DNA of 16,830 nt, taken from contig CAKUPI010000011.1 of assembly GCA_934675045.1 (NCBI GenBank), positions 1-16,830 of the forward strand, in the 5' to 3' direction. This DNA comes from an uncultured Eubacteriales bacterium. GTDB taxonomy: Bacteria; Bacillota; Clostridia; Oscillospirales; Butyricicoccaceae. The translations under genes were made by a program, and so were the position numbers. Positions 1-7,386 of this stretch are shown in pieces. Positions within the stretch are counted from its first letter, which is position 1, and each line of letters opens with the position of its first letter. The notes under the pieces are model-generated. The model did no database searches and was not told the origin of the DNA. It saw only the letters and a list, made by a program, of their open reading frames with translations.

Positions 1-621
1 GTTTTTGCCGGCGTCGTCGGCATTCCCATCGGTGTTCTGTCGGCCGTCAAGCAGTACTCGCTTCTCGATACCATTCCGACCTTTATCGCGCTTTTTCTGG
101 CGGCCGCGCCGGCCTTCTGGGTCGGCATGATGCTGATGGTTATCTTTTCGCTGAAGCTGGGCTGGCTGCCGACCAGCGGCGTCGACACATGGAAGGGCTA
201 TGTGCTGCCCACGGTAGCGCTGGGCGTCATGTACGCCGCGCAGCAGCTGCGCTTTACCCGTTCGAGCATGCTTGAAACCATCCGCCAGGACTACATCCGC
301 ACGGCCCGCGCGAAGGGCGCCGCCGAGCGCACCGTCATCTGGAAGCACGCCATGAAAAACGCCCTGATGCCCGTCATCACCATCATCGGCGTCAACTTCG
401 GCGGCCTTCTGGGCGGCGCGATTGTCACCGAGACCCTCTTTTCCATTCCGGGGCTGGGCACCTACATCGTCAACGGCATCAAGCAGAAGGACGTTCCGGT
501 CGTTATGGGCGGAACCATGTGCCTGGCGTTCATGTTTGCCGCCATTATGCTGTGCGTCGATTTGCTGTACGCCTTTGTCGATCCGCGCATCAAGGCCAAG
601 TATTCGGGAAGGAGGAGCTGA
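1..621 (+). CDS. Oligopeptide/dipeptide ABC transporter permease, OppB/DppB family (5' end outside window)
   Basis: This is the C-terminal 206 residues of an inner permease of a peptide/nickel-type (PepT) importer; the reading frame is open from base 1, so the N-terminal third of a family usually about 310 residues long lies upstream. Several hydrophobic membrane segments are visible. The cytoplasmic EAA loop that docks on the ATPases is clear (TARAKGAAERTVIWKHAMKN), followed by the family-typical VTETLFSIPGLG segment. The gene ends one base before the ATG of the next permease gene, and the ribosome binding site of that gene (GGAGGAG, 611-617) lies inside its last codons, so the two are translationally coupled. 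The substrate is not readable from the permease, and the binding-protein gene is not in the window. Confidence 0.93.
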   Translation, partial: VFAGVVGIPIGVLSAVKQYSLLDTIPTFIALFLAAAPAFWVGMMLMVIFSLKLGWLPTSGVDTWKGYVLPTVALGVMYAAQQLRFTRSSMLETIRQDYIRTARAKGAAERTVIWKHAMKNALMPVITIIGVNFGGLLGGAIVTETLFSIPGLGTYIVNGIKQKDVPVVMGGTMCLAFMFAAIMLCVDLLYAFVDPRIKAKYSGRRS

Positions 622-622
622 G

Positions 623-1516
623 ATGGGAAAGCAGGTCAAACACGAAACGCAAACGGCCATTACCATGAAAAAACAGAGCCAGATAAAGGAAATCTGGCGC
701 CGCTTTAAAAAGAATAAGCTGGCGATGGTGGGGCTTGTCACCATTTTGCTCCTCGTTGTGCTGATGGCCTCGGCCAGCCTGATCGAGCCGTACGAGGTCT
801 GCATTACCATGAACCTCAAGGAGAAATTGCAGCCGCCCTCGTCCGCCCACCTGTTCGGAACCGACGGCTATGGGCGCGACATTCTGGCGCGCTGCCTGCA
901 CGGCGGCCGTATTTCGCTCTTTATCGGCTTCACGTGCAGTGTTGTTTCCATGTTCTTCGGCGCGATTTTCGGCCTGATCGCCGGGTATTACGGAGACCCG
1001 CTCGACAACATCATCATGCGCATCATGGACGTGTTGTCGGCCATTCCGAGTATTCTGCTGGCGCTGGCCATTGTCGCGGCGCTCGGTTCCAGCATTTTCA
1101 ACCTCATTCTGGCGCTGACCATTTCGCACATTCCCGGCTTTGCCCGCATTGTGCGCTCGTCGGTGCTGGGCATTACCGGACAGGAGTATATCGAAGCGGC
1201 CCGCGCCGGCGGAACGCGCGACGCGCGCATTCTGCTCAAGCACATCCTGCCCAACGCCTTAGGTCCCCTGATTGTTCAGACCACCATGAGCGTTTCCAGC
1301 ATGATTCTGGCGGCCGCGTCGATGAGTTTCCTCGGCCTGGGCGTCAACCCGCCGCAGCCCGAATGGGGCTCTATCATCAGCGAGGCGCGCGAGTTCCTGC
1401 GCACCAACCCGACCATGATCATCTTCCCCGGCGCCTTCATCATTCTGGCGTCGCTGTCGATGAACCTGGTCGGCGACGGTCTGCGCGACGCGCTCGATCC
1501 CAAGCTGAAATCGTAG
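623..1516 (+). CDS. Oligopeptide/dipeptide ABC transporter permease, OppC/DppC family
   Basis: The product is a 297-residue second membrane subunit of the importer. The start is the ATG at 623, which has GGAGGAG five bases upstream; longer in-frame openings overlap the preceding permease and are not credible. The N-terminal OppC_N region carries the basic helix IWRRFKKNKLAMVGL leading into the first membrane span. The periplasmic-side motif FGTDGYGRDILARCLHGGR follows, then four to five further membrane spans. The EAA loop reads YIEAARAGGTRDARILLKH, and the C-terminus NLVGDGLRDALDPKLK is characteristic of OppC/DppC. It sits in a tightly packed operon between the B permease and the two ATPases, with 12 bases to the next gene. 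It forms the heterodimeric pore with the upstream permease. Confidence 0.95.
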   Translation: MGKQVKHETQTAITMKKQSQIKEIWRRFKKNKLAMVGLVTILLLVVLMASASLIEPYEVCITMNLKEKLQPPSSAHLFGTDGYGRDILARCLHGGRISLFIGFTCSVVSMFFGAIFGLIAGYYGDPLDNIIMRIMDVLSAIPSILLALAIVAALGSSIFNLILALTISHIPGFARIVRSSVLGITGQEYIEAARAGGTRDARILLKHILPNALGPLIVQTTMSVSSMILAAASMSFLGLGVNPPQPEWGSIISEAREFLRTNPTMIIFPGAFIILASLSMNLVGDGLRDALDPKLKS

Positions 1517-1528
1517 GAGGGCGGAAGC

Positions 1529-2515
1529 ATGAGCGATGTTTTGTTGAATGTAAAAGACTTGACCGTCATCTATAAAACCGACCTTGAAACGGTTCACGCC
1601 GTCAACGGCGTCAGCTTTTCACTCGAGCGCGGAAAAACGCTGGGCCTGGTGGGCGAAACGGGCGCCGGCAAAACGACGACGGCGCTGACGCTGATGCGGC
1701 TTTTGCCCGAGCGCATCGGCATTGTCGAAAAGGGCGAAATCGAGTTCGAGGGCGAGGACCTTCTCAAGCACCCCGAGAACAAGATGCGCGAAATCCGCGG
1801 CGAGAAAATCGCCATGATCTTTCAGGACCCCATGACGTCGCTGAACCCGGTGCTGACGGTCGGCGAGCAGATTGGCGAGGCGTTGTCGCTGCACAACCTG
1901 AGCAACAAGAGCAAGGAAGAGATCGAAAAGCGCGTCGACGAGGTGCTGACCATGGTCGGCATTTTGCCCAGCCGCAAAAAGGACTACCCGCACCAGTTTT
2001 CGGGCGGCATGAAGCAGCGCGTCGTCATTGCGATGGCGCTGGCCTGCGAGCCGGAGCTTTTGATTGCCGACGAGCCGACAACGGCGCTTGACGTCACCAT
2101 TCAGGCGCAGGTGCTGCTCATGATGCGCGATTTGCGCGACAGGCTGGGCACCTCGATGATTATGATCACCCATGACCTCGGCGTCGTCGCGCAGACCTGC
2201 GACACTGTGGCCGTCATGTATGCCGGCGAAATTATCGAGCAGGGAACGCTGTACGATATTTTCAAAGGCGAAAAGCACCACCCCTATACCGTTGGGCTGT
2301 TCGGCTCCATTCCCAGCCTGCGCAACAAGTCCAAAAGGCTGTCGCCCATTGCCGGCCTGATGCCCGACCCGACCAACCTGCCCGACGGCTGCCGGTTCTG
2401 GCCGCGCTGCCCGAACTGCATGGAAAAATGCAAAACCGAGCATCCGGGCGTGCACGCCGAGGGCACACATCAGGTGTGCTGCCACCTGTACACGGAAGGG
2501 GGAAGCGAGAGATGA
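1529..2515 (+). CDS. Peptide ABC transporter ATP-binding protein, OppD/DppD family
   Basis: This 328-residue ATPase powers the importer. Visible motifs are Walker A GETGAGKT (42-49), the ABC signature FSGGMKQR (from 157), Walker B LLIADEP (D181, E182), the D-loop [10 protein letters not shown] and the switch histidine in ITHDLGVV. The C-terminus is the oligo_HPY extension found in OppD/OppF proteins, with a cysteine-rich pattern ([14 protein letters not shown], then CC near the end). Comparable cysteines in some Opp ATPases have been reported to bind an iron-sulfur cluster; that is not demonstrable here. The ribosome binding site is GGAGGG, ending nine bases before the ATG. The stop codon overlaps the start of the following ATPase gene (ATGA), indicating coupled translation of the two nucleotide-binding subunits. 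Confidence 0.95.
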   Translation: MSDVLLNVKDLTVIYKTDLETVHAVNGVSFSLERGKTLGLVGETGAGKTTTALTLMRLLPERIGIVEKGEIEFEGEDLLKHPENKMREIRGEKIAMIFQDPMTSLNPVLTVGEQIGEALSLHNLSNKSKEEIEKRVDEVLTMVGILPSRKKDYPHQFSGGMKQRVVIAMALACEPELLIADEPTTALDVTIQAQVLLMMRDLRDRLGTSMIMITHDLGVVAQTCDTVAVMYAGEIIEQGTLYDIFKGEKHHPYTVGLFGSIPSLRNKSKRLSPIAGLMPDPTNLPDGCRFWPRCPNCMEKCKTEHPGVHAEGTHQVCCHLYTEGGSER

Positions 2516-3480
2516 CGACGCCCATTCTTGAAACACGCGATCTGAAAAAGTATTTCAAGGTAGCCTCCGGCGAGCTTCACGCCGTCGACAACGTCAACAT
2601 CACCATTGAAGAGGGAAAAACGCTCGGCGTTGTCGGCGAGTCGGGCTGCGGCAAGTCTACGCTGGGGCGCACCATTCTGCGGCTCATCGAGCCGTCGGGC
2701 GGCGACGTCCTCTTCGAGGGCAAGAGCATCGTGGGCATGAACAAAAAGGAAATGCGGGAAATGCGCAAGAAGATGCAGATCATCTTCCAGGACCCCTATT
2801 CTTCCATCAACCCGCGCATGTCGGTGGCCGAGATCATTGCCGAGTACATGATTGTCAACAAGGTTTACGCCACCAAGCAGGAGGTCTGGAACCAGACGGC
2901 CCGCCTGATGGACACCGTCGGCCTGGCCTCGCGTCTGGCGGGCGCGTACCCGCACGAGCTGGACGGCGGCCGCCGCCAGCGCATCGGCATTGCCCGCGCG
3001 CTGTCGCTCAACCCCAAGTTCATCGTGTGCGATGAGCCGGTTTCGGCGCTGGACGTCTCCATTCAGGCGCAGATTCTCAACCTGCTCATGGACCTTCAGG
3101 ATGAGCTGGGCCTGACCTATATGTTTATCACCCACGACCTGTCGGTTGTGCGGCATATCTCGAGCGAGATCGCCGTCATGTACCTCGGACAGTGCGTTGA
3201 GCGGGCGCCGACCGACGTCCTCTTTGAAAGCCCGCAGCACCCGTATACACAGGCGCTGCTGGCCGCCATCCCCGAGCCCGACGTCGAGATGCGCAACAAG
3301 GAGATCAAGGTCATTCGCGGCGAGGTAACCAGCCCCATCAATCCCAAGCCGGGCTGCCGCTTTGCTGCGCGGTGCGAATACGCGACCGACGCCTGTCTTG
3401 GCACTGACCCTGCGCTGCGCGATTTGGGCGGCGGACATTTCTGCGCCTGCGCGCGCATCGGCGCAAAAGGGGACCGGTAA
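2512..3480 (+). CDS. Peptide ABC transporter ATP-binding protein, OppF/DppF family
   Basis: This is the second, 322-residue ATPase of the importer. The start is the ATG at 2512, overlapping the upstream stop, with GGGGGAAG a few bases ahead; a longer in-frame opening from 2428 lies inside oppD and is rejected. Walker A is GESGCGKST (42-50), Walker B FIVCDEP (D174, E175), with the D-loop SALDVSIQAQ and the switch ITHDLSVV. The signature motif is unusual: LDGGRRQR (150-157) in place of the common LSGGQRQR, so the conserved serine is aspartate. The C-terminal oligo_HPY extension contains a cysteine pattern (CRFAARCEYATDAC and a later CAC). It is the last gene of the operon and is followed by a strong terminator. 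Confidence 0.95.
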   Translation: MTTPILETRDLKKYFKVASGELHAVDNVNITIEEGKTLGVVGESGCGKSTLGRTILRLIEPSGGDVLFEGKSIVGMNKKEMREMRKKMQIIFQDPYSSINPRMSVAEIIAEYMIVNKVYATKQEVWNQTARLMDTVGLASRLAGAYPHELDGGRRQRIGIARALSLNPKFIVCDEPVSALDVSIQAQILNLLMDLQDELGLTYMFITHDLSVVRHISSEIAVMYLGQCVERAPTDVLFESPQHPYTQALLAAIPEPDVEMRNKEIKVIRGEVTSPINPKPGCRFAARCEYATDACLGTDPALRDLGGGHFCACARIGAKGDR

Positions 3481-3514
3481 CGGGCTTTGACACGGCAGCC
3501 TGCACGCTTTCATC

Positions 3515-3548
3515 AAAGCGCGCCGCTCTTCGGAGCGGCGCGCTTTTT
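3515..3548 (+). terminator. Intrinsic terminator of the peptide transporter operon
   Basis: A perfect 14-bp stem pairs 3515-3528 with 3533-3546 and is closed by a TTCG tetraloop (3529-3532) on a C-G pair, the classic extra-stable RNA loop. The T run 3544-3548 overlaps the 3' arm. It lies 35 bases after the last transporter gene. Confidence 0.93.
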
Positions 3549-3567
3549 GCCGGGCGTTTGTTATTGC

Positions 3568-3596
3568 TTGCGTATGCCGGGTGAAACAGATATAAT
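3568..3596 (+). promoter_or_regulatory. Promoter of the AI-2E family gene
   Basis: A perfect -10 box TATAAT (3591-3596) is preceded at 17 bases by TTGCGT (3568-3573), which matches the -35 consensus in its first three bases. It lies between the upstream terminator and the next gene, with transcription expected to begin near 3603. The weak -35 makes strength uncertain. Confidence 0.65.
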
Positions 3597-3620
3597 AGAA
3601 GGCAATGAGGGGGTGTGTGC

Positions 3621-4697
3621 TTGAGCAACACAAAGCTTTTGCTGCTGATTGCGCTTTCGATTGCCGCCATTGCGATGGTGGCGCGCTTTTGGGATGTCCT
3701 GATGCTCTTTCTGCTGGCCGCCATTATCGCCTATGTGCTCAGCCCGCTGGCCGGGCTTTTGCAGAAAAAGGCGCATTTCAAGCGCGGGGCGGCCGTTTTG
3801 GTCGTGCTTTTTCTGTTCATTCTTCTGATCGTGGGGCTGGTGTCGGTGACGCTGCCCCGCGCCATCGTGCAAATCAACAATCTGGTGACGGAGATTCAGC
3901 GCTACGCCTCCAACTTTGACAGCCTGCTGGACAGCGGCGTGCACTACCTGAGCGAGCTGGGCGTGCCGCCGTCGGTCATCGAAACCGTCGCCGGCCTGCT
4001 GGCCGAGAGCGACCGGTATATTTCCGCCTTCCTGACCGGCCTTCTGTCGACCGTCGTCAACCTTTCCCTGCGCCTGTTTGACGGCGTCATCGTCCTCATT
4101 CTGGTCGTCTACTTCATGCTGGACGGCCGCAAGCTGATAAGCGCCTTTGTCGCCACGCTTCCGGGGCGCGTCGGAAGGCGGGTCAGCAGCGTGCTGGAGC
4201 GCGCCAACCGCGTGTCGTGGACCTACATCAAGTCCAAGGTGCTCATTTCGGCCGGCATGGCGGTGTGCACCTATATCGGCCTGCGCATCATCGGTGTGCA
4301 TTACGCCTTTATTTTTGCGCTCATGTCCTTTGTGCTCGACTTTATCCCCTATTTCGGCTCCATCATCGCCGGCGTCGTCGAGGGCTTCTTCGCCCTGATT
4401 ACGCTCGGGGTGGGCAAGGCGGTCACCGTCGTCATCTTTGTGCTCATTGTGCAGCAAATCGAGGGCAACGTCGTCGTGCCCAAGGTGCAGGGCGATTTGA
4501 CGGGCATTCACCCCATTACCGTCATGTTCGCCATTTTGGCCAGCAACGAGCTGTGGGGACCGGCCGGCATGCTCATTTCGGTGCCCATCGCCGCCATTTT
4601 GAAAATTGTCGTCAAAGAGGTTTACCTGTACATCGTGACCCCCGAGGGGCAGGATCCGCGGCAGCTTTCGTCGGAAGGGGCGGAGCAGAAGGAATAG
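3621..4697 (+). CDS. AI-2E family / UPF0118 membrane transporter-like protein
   Basis: The product is a 358-residue integral membrane protein of the AI-2E (UPF0118, PerM/YtvI-like) family. The family is named for a proposed autoinducer-2 exporter, but members include transporters of other solutes and sporulation proteins, so the substrate is unknown. Two membrane spans come at the N-terminus, then a loop of about 80 residues, then a cluster of C-terminal spans. Family hallmarks are LDFIPYFGSIIAG, QQIEGNVVVPKVQGDLTGIH and GMLISVPIAA. I chose the TTG at 3621: GAGGGGG (3607-3613) sits seven bases before it, whereas the in-frame GTG at 3615 is too close to that site. It has its own promoter and is followed by a GC-rich spacer leading to the ABC-F gene. 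Confidence 0.9.
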   Translation: MSNTKLLLLIALSIAAIAMVARFWDVLMLFLLAAIIAYVLSPLAGLLQKKAHFKRGAAVLVVLFLFILLIVGLVSVTLPRAIVQINNLVTEIQRYASNFDSLLDSGVHYLSELGVPPSVIETVAGLLAESDRYISAFLTGLLSTVVNLSLRLFDGVIVLILVVYFMLDGRKLISAFVATLPGRVGRRVSSVLERANRVSWTYIKSKVLISAGMAVCTYIGLRIIGVHYAFIFALMSFVLDFIPYFGSIIAGVVEGFFALITLGVGKAVTVVIFVLIVQQIEGNVVVPKVQGDLTGIHPITVMFAILASNELWGPAGMLISVPIAAILKIVVKEVYLYIVTPEGQDPRQLSSEGAEQKE

Positions 4698-4707
4698 CGC
4701 GGCTTCC

Positions 4708-4791
4708 CGCGCGCTGCGGGAGTGCGGCGTGAGGCGCGCCGCGGCGGAGAGAGCGTTTCCCCCCTTTTTCGCGCGCCGCGGGAGTGCGGCG
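4708..4791 (+). repeat. Direct repeat pair in the leader of the ABC-F gene
   Basis: Two 22-nt copies, 4708-4729 and 4770-4791, differ at one base (T4715 versus C4777) and lie 62 bases apart. Each copy can fold a short hairpin around the loop GGGAGT (4712-4717 with 4724-4729; 4773-4779 with 4786-4792). Only the second copy is followed by a T run. Confidence 0.75.
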
Positions 4792-4805
4792 CCTTTTGGC
4801 CGCAC
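4773..4805 (+). promoter_or_regulatory. Possible terminator/antiterminator switch ahead of the ABC-F gene
   Basis: GCGCCGC (4773-4779) pairs with GCGGCGC (4786-4792) and is followed by CTTTT, a short intrinsic-terminator shape. The overlapping sequence GTGCGGC (4784-4790) can instead pair with GCCGCAC (4799-4805), which would destroy the first hairpin. Mutually exclusive hairpins are the usual layout of an attenuator, and several ABC-F resistance genes in Firmicutes are known to be controlled by attenuation. No convincing leader peptide with a ribosome binding site was found, so this may simply be a terminator for the upstream gene. Confidence 0.4.
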
Positions 4806-4846
4806 GGGCTGCGATGGCAGCATCAACAACAGACCGGAGAGATAAA

Positions 4847-6709
4847 ATGACGGAAATCAGCGTAACGGGACTTCAGGTCTATTTTGGAGAAAGGCACATT
4901 CTGCGCGACCTTTCCTTTGAATTGCAGACGGGCGAGCGGGCCAGCGTCGTCGGCGCCAACGGCTGCGGCAAGACCACCCTTTTCAAGGTGCTGGCCGGGC
5001 TTTTGCCGTACGACGGCGGGCAGGTGTCCGTTGCGCGCGGCCGCCGCATCGGGTTTTTAGAGCAGCTGCCCGACGTGCCGCCCGAGCTGACGGTGCGCGA
5101 GGTTTTGTGGCAGGCCTTTGCGCACTTGGAGGCGCTGGGCGCCCGGATGCGCCGCATGGAGGAGGAGATGGCGGCCGGAAAGCCGGTCGACATGGCGGCC
5201 TATGCCACGGTACAGACCGCCTTCGAGGACGGCGGCGGCTACGATCTCGAGGTCGCCTACCAGCGCATGACAAACGGCCTCGGCATTCCGCCCGACATGC
5301 AGGCCCGCCCCTTTATGAGCCTGTCGGGCGGGGAAAAGACCCGCGTCAACCTGGCGCGCATCATGCTTTCGGGCGTCGATATTCTGCTGCTCGATGAGCC
5401 GACCAACCATTTGGACCTCGCCTCCATCGAGTGGCTCGAGGAGTACCTGCGGGCCTTTAAGGGGACGGTGCTCATCATTTCGCACGACCGCTATTTTCTC
5501 GACCGCGTCACCTCGCGCACGCTCGAGATGCGCGACGGCACGCTGACTTCTTACCCCGGCAATTACAGCCAGTACGTCGACCGCCGCGACGAGATGATGG
5601 AGCTTTTGGAAAAGCAGAAGAAGCGGCAGGACAAGGAGTTTGAGCGCCTCAGCTTTACCGTCGAGCGCATGAAGGGCTGGGGACTCGGCAACAAAAAGGT
5701 CATGCGGCGGGCCTTTGCCATGGAAAAGCGCCTTGAGCGCATGGAGCGCATCGAGACCATCCGGCGGCAGCACAAGCTGAAAAACCGCTTTGCCGCGGCG
5801 GAGCAGTCGGGCAGCGAGGTCATGCAGATCGAGGGGCTTTCGGTCGGGTACGACCGTCCGCTGGTGCAGGACTTCAGCGGCATGGTGTTCCGCGGCGAGC
5901 GCATTGCGCTGCTCGGGCCTAACGGCTGCGGGAAAACCACCCTGCTGACCACCCTTTTGCGCAGGCAGCCGGCCCTGAAAGGGGCTTTTTACGAGGGCAC
6001 CGGCGTTAAGGAAGGGTATTTGCCGCAGGTCGTATCCTTTGAACACCCCGAGCGGAACCTGCTCGACACGCTGCTTTACGAGACGCGGGCCGACACCCAG
6101 CAGGCGCGCGACCGGCTGGCCGCCTTCGGCTTTACGGGGGACGAGGTGTTCAAGACGGTGGGCGTGCTCTCGGGCGGCGAAAAGACGCGGCTCAAGCTCT
6201 GCCTGTTTATGAACACCGGCGTCAACACCCTGTTTCTGGACGAGCCGACCAACCACCTGGACATCCTCTCGCGCGAGTGGCTGGAGGACGCCATCGACGA
6301 TTTTTCCGAGACCATGATCTTCGTCTCGCACGACCGCTACTTCATCAACCGGTTCGCCACGCGCGTCTGGCAGATTGAGGAGGGGCGCGTGCGCGATTTT
6401 GTCGGCACCTACGAGGACTTTCGCGCGGCGCTGGCGCGCGAGCAGGCGCAGAAGGCGCAGAAGCCGGCCGCGGCGGCCGAAAAAAAGGACAAGCCGCCGC
6501 GCAGGCCGGAAAAGGACAACCTGAAGCAAAAGCAAAAGCAAATGCGCGAAAACCAGAAAAAGATCGCCCGCCTGGAGCAGGAGCTGGAGCAAATCGAGGG
6601 GCAGATGGCGGAAAACGCCGACGATTACCAGCGGCTCGGCGAGCTGTACGGCAGAAAGGAAGAGCTTGAGGAGCAGCTGCTCGCCCTTTATGCGGAAACG
6701 GAGGAATAA
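4847..6709 (+). CDS. ABC-F family ATPase (ribosome-associated translation factor)
   Basis: This 620-residue soluble protein has two ABC cassettes and no membrane spans. ABC-F proteins bind the ribosomal E site and act on stalled or antibiotic-bound ribosomes. Cassette 1 has Walker A GANGCGKTT (36-44), LSGGEKTR (from 159) and LLLDEPTNHLD (D183, E184). Cassette 2 has GPNGCGKTT (357-365), LSGGEKTR (from 441) and LFLDEPTNHLD (D465, E466). Between them lies the basic, helical P-site-tRNA-interaction linker (about 235-330). A charged, lysine- and glutamine-rich coiled coil fills roughly residues 540-620, as in YdiF/Uup-type members. The ATG at 4847 has GGAGA six bases upstream; an earlier in-frame GTG (4784) lies inside the leader hairpin and is rejected. 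Housekeeping versus antibiotic-protection role cannot be decided from sequence. Confidence 0.93.
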   Translation: MTEISVTGLQVYFGERHILRDLSFELQTGERASVVGANGCGKTTLFKVLAGLLPYDGGQVSVARGRRIGFLEQLPDVPPELTVREVLWQAFAHLEALGARMRRMEEEMAAGKPVDMAAYATVQTAFEDGGGYDLEVAYQRMTNGLGIPPDMQARPFMSLSGGEKTRVNLARIMLSGVDILLLDEPTNHLDLASIEWLEEYLRAFKGTVLIISHDRYFLDRVTSRTLEMRDGTLTSYPGNYSQYVDRRDEMMELLEKQKKRQDKEFERLSFTVERMKGWGLGNKKVMRRAFAMEKRLERMERIETIRRQHKLKNRFAAAEQSGSEVMQIEGLSVGYDRPLVQDFSGMVFRGERIALLGPNGCGKTTLLTTLLRRQPALKGAFYEGTGVKEGYLPQVVSFEHPERNLLDTLLYETRADTQQARDRLAAFGFTGDEVFKTVGVLSGGEKTRLKLCLFMNTGVNTLFLDEPTNHLDILSREWLEDAIDDFSETMIFVSHDRYFINRFATRVWQIEEGRVRDFVGTYEDFRAALAREQAQKAQKPAAAAEKKDKPPRRPEKDNLKQKQKQMRENQKKIARLEQELEQIEGQMAENADDYQRLGELYGRKEELEEQLLALYAETEE

Positions 6710-6733
6710 CGCGGCGGGAGCCGCCGGCGTTTT
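6708..6733 (+). terminator. Intrinsic terminator after the ABC-F gene
   Basis: A ten-pair stem (6708-6717 with 6721-6731, one bulged G at 6726) has a GAG loop and ends in TTTT (6730-6733). It starts at the stop codon of the ABC-F gene and separates it from the rpsO promoter. Confidence 0.8.
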
Positions 6734-6768
6734 GGTGAGCTTGACGAGACGGCCCGGCGAGCTTTTGC

Positions 6769-6797
6769 TTTACAAAGCCGGAAAAACATGTTATAGT
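6769..6797 (+). promoter_or_regulatory. Strong promoter of the rpsO-pnp cluster
   Basis: TTTACA (6769-6774, five of six to consensus) and TATAGT (6792-6797, five of six) are separated by 17 bases, with an extended -10 TGT immediately upstream (6789-6791). Transcription should start near 6804, giving a leader of about 100 nt before rpsO. Confidence 0.88.
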
Positions 6798-6805
6798 GTT
6801 AAATG

Positions 6806-6907
6806 TGCCCATGTGCTTAGTTTACGGGAAAACACCGCGCGCCGCGCGGCTGTGCCTCAGCCGTTTACTCAGCTGTTGGGCAAAATATTTGAAGGAGGCA
6901 AACGCCC
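6806..6907 (+). promoter_or_regulatory. Structured rpsO leader, candidate S15 autoregulatory site
   Basis: TGCCCA (6806-6811) can pair with TGGGCA (6877-6882), enclosing a CCGCGC/GCGCGG hairpin (6835-6849) and a partly overlapping GGCTG/CAGCC hairpin (6848-6862). The same GGGC (6878-6881) can instead pair with GCCC (6904-6907), which would enclose the ribosome binding site AAGGAGG. Ribosomal protein S15 represses its own mRNA through leader structures in several bacterial groups; that this leader does so is inference from the two alternative pairings. Confidence 0.4.
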
Positions 6908-7174
6908 ATGATTCTCAAGGAGAAAAAGCAGCAGGTCATCGAGACCAACCGCCTGCATGACACCGACACCGGCTCGCCCGAGGTGCAGATCGCCATTCTG
7001 ACCGCTCGTATCAACGAGCTGACCGAGCACCTCAAGGTCCACAAAAAGGACAAGCACAGCCAGCGCGGCATGCTGAAGATGGTCGGCCATCGCCGTCAGC
7101 TGCTCAACTACCTGCAGAAAAAGGATATCGAGCGCTATCGCGCCATTATCCAAAAGCTCGGCCTGCGCAAATAA
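6908..7174 (+). CDS. rpsO: 30S ribosomal protein S15
   Basis: This 88-residue protein is full length for S15, which binds 16S rRNA helices 20-22 and nucleates the platform of the small subunit. Conserved segments are [34 protein letters not shown] and LLNYLQKKD near the C-terminus. The ribosome binding site AAGGAGG (6893-6899) is ideal. It is the first gene after a strong promoter and is followed by a structured spacer and pnp, the same order as in Bacillus and E. coli. Confidence 0.98.
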   Translation: MILKEKKQQVIETNRLHDTDTGSPEVQIAILTARINELTEHLKVHKKDKHSQRGMLKMVGHRRQLLNYLQKKDIERYRAIIQKLGLRK

Positions 7175-7186
7175 GGATTCGCTTAC

Positions 7187-7228
7187 GGGGGAGGCAATAC
7201 CTTTTTTAAAAGGGGCTTTGCTTCCCCC
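7187..7228 (+). promoter_or_regulatory. Long stem-loop just after rpsO
   Basis: An 11-bp outer stem (7187-7197 with 7218-7228, one G-U) encloses a second 5-bp stem (7200-7204 with 7209-7213). No T run follows the 3' arm, so it is not a standard terminator. It would protect the rpsO 3' end and, given its length, could be a double-strand-specific RNase substrate. Confidence 0.7.
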
Positions 7229-7256
7229 TGCGAGCATTCCCACAAAAAAACGTCAA

Positions 7257-7360
7257 GGCCGCCGGGAAGCGGAGTTTCCTTGTGAGCAGTTGAAAGCGGG
7301 CCGGACAGGCTCTAAGCCCGTTTTCAAGTGCTACACAGGCGAGATTCCACCCCGGCGGTC
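7257..7360 (+). promoter_or_regulatory. 104-nt near-continuous hairpin in the pnp 5' leader
   Basis: About 40 base pairs fold this stretch onto itself in five blocks: 7257-7266 with 7351-7360; 7271-7278 with 7341-7348; 7279-7284 with 7334-7339; 7285-7288 with 7329-7332; and 7290-7301 with 7316-7327. Interruptions are one internal loop, two single-base bulges (C7340, A7333) and one G-G mismatch; the apical loop is 14 nt (7302-7315). Five pairs are G-U, as expected of RNA. It ends seven bases before the AAGGA of the pnp ribosome binding region. By analogy with the RNase III site in the E. coli rpsO-pnp spacer it is a candidate PNPase autoregulatory element; the function is inferred. Confidence 0.75.
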
Positions 7361-7386
7361 AACCCCAAGGAAAGGTGGACAAACAC

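Noticed and set aside
590..1243. Long minus-strand open frames opposite the permease, ATPase and pnp genes
   Set aside because: They are mirror frames of high-GC genes, with histidine-, arginine- and glutamine-rich nonsense composition and no domains.
4722..4850. GTG-initiated 42-codon frame overlapping the ABC-F start (ATGA)
   Set aside because: There is no properly spaced ribosome binding site, and the arginine-rich product looks like a frame of GC-rich spacer. It could be revisited if the leader is shown to be an attenuator.
7337..7362. Resemblance of AGGCGAGATTCC and CCCCGGCGGTCAA to the conserved 5' part of the FMN riboswitch
   Set aside because: The remaining conserved FMN blocks are absent in the correct order, and this stretch is fully used as the 3' arm of the long pnp-leader hairpin. 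The gene downstream is pnp, not a riboflavin gene.
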